Shown in pieces: positions 20,908 to 25,577 of a stretch of DNA of 25,577 nt. The notes below the pieces were generated by a model, which saw only the letters and a program-made list of their open reading frames with translations, was not told where the DNA came from and did not search any database. A program made the translations under genes and the position numbers. Origin of the DNA: Cyclaneusma minus (taxonomy: Eukaryota > Ascomycota > Leotiomycetes > Marthamycetales > Marthamycetaceae); the NCBI GenBank assembly GCA_037179335.1, contig JAKZHN010000077.1, positions 1-25,577 on the forward strand, written 5' to 3'. The number at the start of each line of letters is the position of its first letter. Within the stretch, counting starts at the first letter, position 1.

Positions 20908-23900
20908 TCACTTCGGTGAAATAGTCAGCACAATATAGCCCGTCCTCGCCTCTTCATCCTTCAACGGTGTCCAATGCGTAACGTATTTCTCCTCTGCCTT
21001 CTGAACTTTAGCCTCATGACCCCTCCAGCCCTTCTTGCTCACAACGCCCGTAAGCAGTCCCAAATCCAGACTCACTGCCTTCCCCTTCGCAATGCTTTCC
21101 TTCACAGTGGTCTTGTACCTCCTTGGTACGGTCTGGTCAGTAGCATGATCGCCGAGGACCTTGAAAATGTCCTTGCCGTATACAGGTGCGATGGCGCCAT
21201 TGGGTAGATGGAGGCAGAGCAGATCGATTACTGAGGGCGAGTAATGCGAAATGGTCATAGAGGTAGTTTCTTTGGGGTTGTAGGCCAGGACGAGGTACTG
21301 TATCATGGTCAGCGAGGTCATCAAATAGTGTGTGGCAAACCGTATGAAAACACATAATCATAGAATGGGAATGGACCCACCTTGGAATACGCGGTATAGA
21401 AGGCCTCGATCTGCTGCCTGAAACTCATCTTCCCTGCCTTGTCCAGCAACTCGCCTTCCATTCCAGCTGACTTCCTCACACCCATACTGTCACTACTTGC
21501 CTGATTTGTCAATCGCCTAAAACTCCTGAAAAAGGTGTTCCGCGAGCTTGCCGCCTCGCTGGCCATCCCAGCGCTGTTTTGCCTCACATTCGACGGCCTG
21601 TCTTTGTCTTTCAAGCGGAAATTAGCCTCGTCGTTGTTCAAACTCAGGACTTTCAGCACATCCACGTTCCTCGATATCGTGGTACTACAGTTGATCTGAC
21701 CTCCCAGGAAGAACGACACAAGCCCCCTGGCATCTACTAGAGGTGCGACGTAGAGCAGGTTCCAGAACGGATCACCGTTCTTGCGGTAGTTGAGCAGGAG
21801 TTCGACGGTTTCTTCGGCGTTGTCAATTGACATCTTCAGTCGACGAGTCGCCAGCTTGTCGGTTTGATCTCCTTGCAGGAAGCGGCAGTTTCTGGGGACG
21901 ATTTCGTTGCGACTGTACCCAGTAGTCGAGACGAAGCCATCTGATGCCCACAAAATAGGATTGTCGGCCCTCTTCGGATCCGTCAAACAGAAACAATCAC
22001 CTAAGCCCTGATATTTGCTTCTGCCTTCCGAGAGTGCCCCAGCAGCCGAGAGCGTCACTTGGTGTTTCACAAATCTTGGGTAGATGTCGCTAGCCAGCGT
22101 CGATTCTACATGATCTTGCGCTGGAGCAAACATATTCTCCAAGGCAGGCAAAGTCGTATTCGTCGCCTGCCTGACATCAGCAATCATGCGCTTCGCCACG
22201 GAAGGTGGCAGATGCAAATTTTTCGGGGAGTCGGGAGCGGTGAAAGTTGAGTGGATCTCGGCCAGTAGTTTGGTGACGGTGTCTAGTTGACGATTGTATG
22301 CCTCGATCTTTTCCAAAAACTCCATGTTCTCCCCGTAGCCTCTGTTCTGGCAGAACTTCAGCAGCTGGTGAGCAGTTGTAGGGTTGCGCAACACCAGGTG
22401 AAAGATTTCGGAGCCAAAAAAGTTGGCAAGGCCTTCTCTACTCGATGGAGCATGGCTCGTGACGGAGCTAGCCGTCGTTTGACCGGCTGCTCGACTACCC
22501 TCGCTCCACATTGATTGCTCGGATTGTCGGTCTGGCTGGCTCTCATTCGTTCTTGTGGTTCGGAGGCTGTCATGTCCGGTGTTTGGAGGTGAAGATGATC
22601 GGTGAGCTGATGAGGTTTGCTGATTCCGCGAACTTGTCTGCCCCGAAGATGATTTCTGGGTCAACGGGTTGTTGGTCTGATTGTGTGAGCTAGCCTGCCC
22701 TCGATTCAAGCTATGCCCATCAACATATAATTCCCTTTTCTTGGTGGGTACCTCCATTTGTCCAGTCTTCTGCGAGTCTCGAGTGTGTGGACGACTGTCT
22801 GCTTTGATTGACACGGTCTTTTGGGAACTCCGAGTCTGTGGGGCAGATTCATGATGATCTCTTGTCGGCATGGCCTTGTGAGAGTCTCGGGTTGAGGGGC
22901 GGCCGTCTTGATGTCCTCTGGATGAGCGTAAATGTTGGTGATTATCTTGTGAAGTGTTATTGCTTTGCGTTACTTGGGTGTGCCGGCGGCGCCCACCATG
23001 ATAGTGATCGGAATGATCGGATCCAGAATCATAGGGATCTTGTGTCTGCTGCGACGTATCCTGCGCATTATCATTATTTTCGTTCTCTCCGCTGTCAAAG
23101 GAACCAACCTGATAGTCGTCCGACCGAGCGGGAGAGGAATCCAGAGACCCCTGTGAACTTTCGACCACGGTCTTACCCTTCTGGGTCTCTCTTGAAGGTC
23201 TCCGATTTGCGTTACTGTACGAATCGTTCTGGTTGGAACTGTTCAGGATTGACCTAGAATTGGTGGAAGTGCCATTCGCTCTTTGCTCTCTACCAAGAGT
23301 TGTTCGGTGAGATATATGGCTGTGCGCGTCTTTCATGCTTGAAACAACATTGCCATCTTGAGAATATCTCGCTTTGTGGCCCCGCTGAAGTCCATCTCTC
23401 TGTGACTCTAGCTGATTGGAAGCAGCGCTTTTGCTTTTGCGCACACGTCGCGGCGAGCTGCCATACGAATCATTTTGTATGGGATTCGAATTATTCGCGG
23501 GTTCCTTGCCATGAGACGTCTTGCCGTGAGATGCTCGCGGGGTCGTGCCACCATACGAGTCATTCTGGTTGGAACTAGTATTGCTGCTCTGAGAGTCTCT
23601 CGATACTTGTTGAGATGCGTTGGTATTCGAATCCTTTTCGTCGGAAATAGGATTATTGTTTGGGGTCCTGCCATGCATGCTATTGCGGGATTCTTTGGGT
23701 TGAGATCCTTGGTCTGACATATTGCCATACGAAGTAAAGGTGGAGCTACTGTTCTGGGAGTCCCGTTGAGTCATGCTATCGTACGAATCACTCTGCCTGG
23801 AACTAGAGATGGTGGTCTGAGACTCTTGTTGAGACCTGTCCCCAGAATTTTGACCAGAAGCGGCGTGGCTGTTGTGAAACTCTCCTCCCGGAGAACCTCG

Positions 23901-25046
23901 TAAGTGTGTATTACCGGAGCCCCTCTTGCTGGATGTAGAATTGGTGGTATCTTGAGATTGTCTGCCTTGCAATCCTCGTTGTGGCGCATGCCCTGAATCA
24001 TCGTGGCTCGAAACAGCATCTTGACGATGGGAGTCTTTGCCTTGCGATTTTTTTCGTGTATGACCAGACTCGTTCGGGTTGGAAGCGACGGCAGTGTTCT
24101 GAGGGTCTCGGTCGTGGGATCCTCGCTGAGATGTGCTACCAGAATTACTGTACTTTGAAGCAACGTCGGCCTTGTGCGACTCCTCTTCTTGCGCATCTCG
24201 ACGAGACGTATTGATCGACTCCTTAGGCTTGGAAGTGGTGTCCTGGTAGGATTCTTTGCCTGTAGACCGTCGCTGAGTCTTGCCACCGCTGTGGGAGTCG
24301 TTCTGGCTGAACGCTGTATTGTCCATTTGAGATCGCTGAGATGCGCTGCCGGACTCGTCCCTGTTGGATGGGTGATGCGTATTTTGTGGCTTGAATTGAG
24401 GAGACTCCAGGGGTGTGCTATAAGATTCGGATGGAGCGTCTGACAGGGAACCTCTCGGACTATCGACGTTCTCGGCAACAGGAGGCAGCGGGTTGCCATA
24501 TGCATATGAGGCTGTTTGAAATGGAGACTCTTTCGGTGGCGATCGCTGAGCTGCAGAAATCGATAATCCAGGAACAGACAAATTGTTGCCGTTGCTGCCG
24601 CTATTGGTGTTGTCCCGATATGACAAGAACGTTCCATCCTTTTTGGCAGCTTCTCTCGGCAGAGTTTCTGAAGACGTGTGACTCTCAGTCCCTCGCTGGT
24701 TTGAAACAGCAGACTTACTTTGCGAATCCATCTTGTTCATGTTGTTTATGCCTGAAGTGTTTCCGACTCTGTGAGGCTCTTGGTCCTCGGATGGAACCGA
24801 GTTGCTATGTGCACCCTTTCTTCTCAAAGGGCTTTCGTCAGAGACGTTTCTGAATGACCCGCTCTGAGATTCCGAATGATCTGCTCCTCGTGAACTTTGC
24901 TGAGTCGTTGATTGCGGGGAATGATTGGCATCGCCTTCCTGTTTTCGACCTATAGCACCATGCTCGCCGGCGTGATGGTGGTTCTGGTTCATCGAAGAGT
25001 TCTGTGTCTTGCTGTTCTGCAGTACGGCATGAATTGGTTCGGACAT
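20908..25046 (-). CDS. RGS-LOV photoreceptor (BcLOV4-like) with long disordered N-terminus
   Basis: Predicted blue-light receptor that couples a flavin-binding LOV domain to a regulator-of-G-protein-signalling domain. Exons 25046-21381 and 21297-20908; an 83-nt intron (GTGGGT...CGCTGACC...TACAG) in phase 0; 1351 residues. Residues 1 to about 870 are Ser/Asn/Gln/Asp-rich and disordered, with repeats. RGS-like region about 875-992 (SEIFHLVLRN, FLEKIEAY, IYPRFVKHQVT). LOV about 1013-1120 with photoactive Cys1054 in NCRFLQG, and flavin contacts in NYRKNGDPFWN and the final Gln of FFLGGQ. A basic amphipathic segment (NTFFRSFRRLT, about 1170-1180) lies after LOV. The second exon encodes a PAS-like C-terminal region ending HWTPLKDEE...YIVLTI. 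The Botrytis homologue BcLOV4 is known to bind anionic membrane lipids upon illumination through such a basic amphipathic helix. The start is the only ATG that opens the frame; a further upstream exon cannot be excluded. Confidence 0.9.
23200..24340 (-). repeat. Degenerate tandem repeat coding the photoreceptor N-terminal region
   Basis: Within exon 1 a motif of about 26-30 codons recurs in diverged form. Its core is SNQNDSYG or variants (SQNDSHSG, SRQSDSYD, IQNDSYGS, SSHDDSGH), usually followed by a basic pair and a Ser-His/Ser-Gln stretch. On the plus strand the cores appear as TACGA(A/G)TC(A/G)TTCTG words near 23220, 23467, 23560 and 23780. It encodes roughly residues 235-615 of the disordered region. 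Confidence 0.7.
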
Positions 25047-25439
25047 TCTGCCAAGTGTGTCTCAATTATCTGGGCATCGGGGCAGAAGAGGAAATAGAGT
25101 TGATGTTATGCGGATGACGAGGACATAACTATAATTCGATGCGGGGCGGTTCGCAAAATGCTTGCATGACTCCAGATCGAGAGTGTTGCTTCGACTGCAG
25201 AGCTTGGAGCAACATATTTGAGTTTGGCAGAGAAGATTTTCACGTATCAAGGCCGTAGTATCGCGAATTAAGAAGAAAATCGATATAGAGCGCAGGAGCT
25301 AGCGAGTAGTAGAGTTTGTGGCTTATCTGCTAAACGCCCACGACGCCCAACACCACAGGCATGGATCCAGCTTGGAAGCTACTTAGCTCTGGTGGGGCTC
25401 CCGGTGACTTCAAGTTACCCCTTGGCAATATCGCGATCG
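25047..25439. promoter_or_regulatory. Upstream region of the RGS-LOV gene
   Basis: About 390 bp with no supported gene; it should contain the 5' leader and promoter of the minus-strand photoreceptor gene. A 32-codon ORF starting at 25362 on the plus strand has no recognisable content. No light-response element was assigned. Confidence 0.4.
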
Positions 25440-25577
25440 TCCTGGGCCCCAGTCTGTAATTCGACTGCATGAATAAGGAATTACTAGTAATCGTGAGTCA
25501 GTACATCACGGTGGATTTTATCTCAGATAGGTACTAACTACTCGTCAGGCGCTGAAAGAAGTATGTGCAATAAGTTT
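25440..25577 (+). pseudogene. Mitochondrial small-subunit rRNA fragment (NUMT), partial
   Basis: From about 25451 the sequence matches the 3' part of a 16S-type rRNA, E. coli region about 1300-1430. Matching words are AGTCTGTAATTCGACTGCATG, then GGAATTACTAGTAATCGTG (bacterial GGAATCGCTAGTAATCGTG), TCACGGTG, and TACTAACTACTCGTCAGGCG (bacterial TACACACCGCCCGTCAC). The spacing between these words equals that of the rRNA. The A+T-leaning variants and CGCTGAAAGAAGTATGTGCAATAAG are of fungal mitochondrial type. In a telomere-capped nuclear chromosome this must be a transferred copy. It runs off the right edge; the left border is approximate. Confidence 0.8.

Noticed and set aside
1..25577. tRNA genes, CRISPR arrays, bacterial-type operons or ribosome binding sites
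   Set aside because: No convincing tRNA B-box plus cloverleaf was found by eye (GGTTCGA words fall in coding or non-structured sequence), and the window is eukaryotic, so CRISPR and operon features are not expected.

Overview
The window is the left end of a chromosome from a filamentous ascomycete (Pezizomycotina). It opens with 21 copies of the TTAGGG telomere repeat (written as TAACCC on this strand). The genes have short GT-AG introns, mostly 51-104 nt, and the protein families (a SUN wall protein with a GPI tail, an RGS-LOV photoreceptor, an F-box-like protein, a fungus-only conserved family) are fungal. A dothideomycete is a reasonable guess but the sequence alone does not prove it.

Layout. 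1-127 telomere; 128-171 four perfect copies of an 11-bp telomere-adjacent repeat; 172-743 a short subtelomeric stretch with an A+T-rich core. 744-4591 (minus) tubulin-folding cofactor D, three exons, stop codon only about 620 bp from the telomere repeats. 5499-6962 (plus) a four-exon short-chain dehydrogenase sharing a divergent promoter region with the cofactor D gene. 6963-9331 non-coding, with a degenerate 19-nt tandem repeat and the C/T-rich leader of the next gene. 9332-10934 (plus) a secreted SUN-family (GH132) wall protein with a Ser-rich stalk and GPI signal. 10935-15038 a gene-poor island holding decayed ORFs and three diverged copies of an unusual repeat made of short CTGGC...GCCAG-type blocks. 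15039-17728 (plus) a conserved fungal gene of unknown function that carries two in-frame stops and a frame break, so probably a pseudogene. 18536-19970 (minus) an F-box-like protein whose reading frame continues sensibly past its stop. 20908-25046 (minus) a large RGS-LOV-PAS-type photoreceptor with an N-terminal disordered region of about 870 residues. 25440-25577 a fragment of mitochondrial small-subunit rRNA (a NUMT) running off the right edge.

The genes do not form one pathway. Housekeeping genes (cofactor D, SUN) sit beside decaying accessory material, as expected for a subtelomere. The items of most interest are the RGS-LOV protein with its repeat-built disordered region, the NUMT, the palindromic repeat cluster, and two neighbouring genes that show in-frame stops inside or just before conserved or sensible coding sequence.
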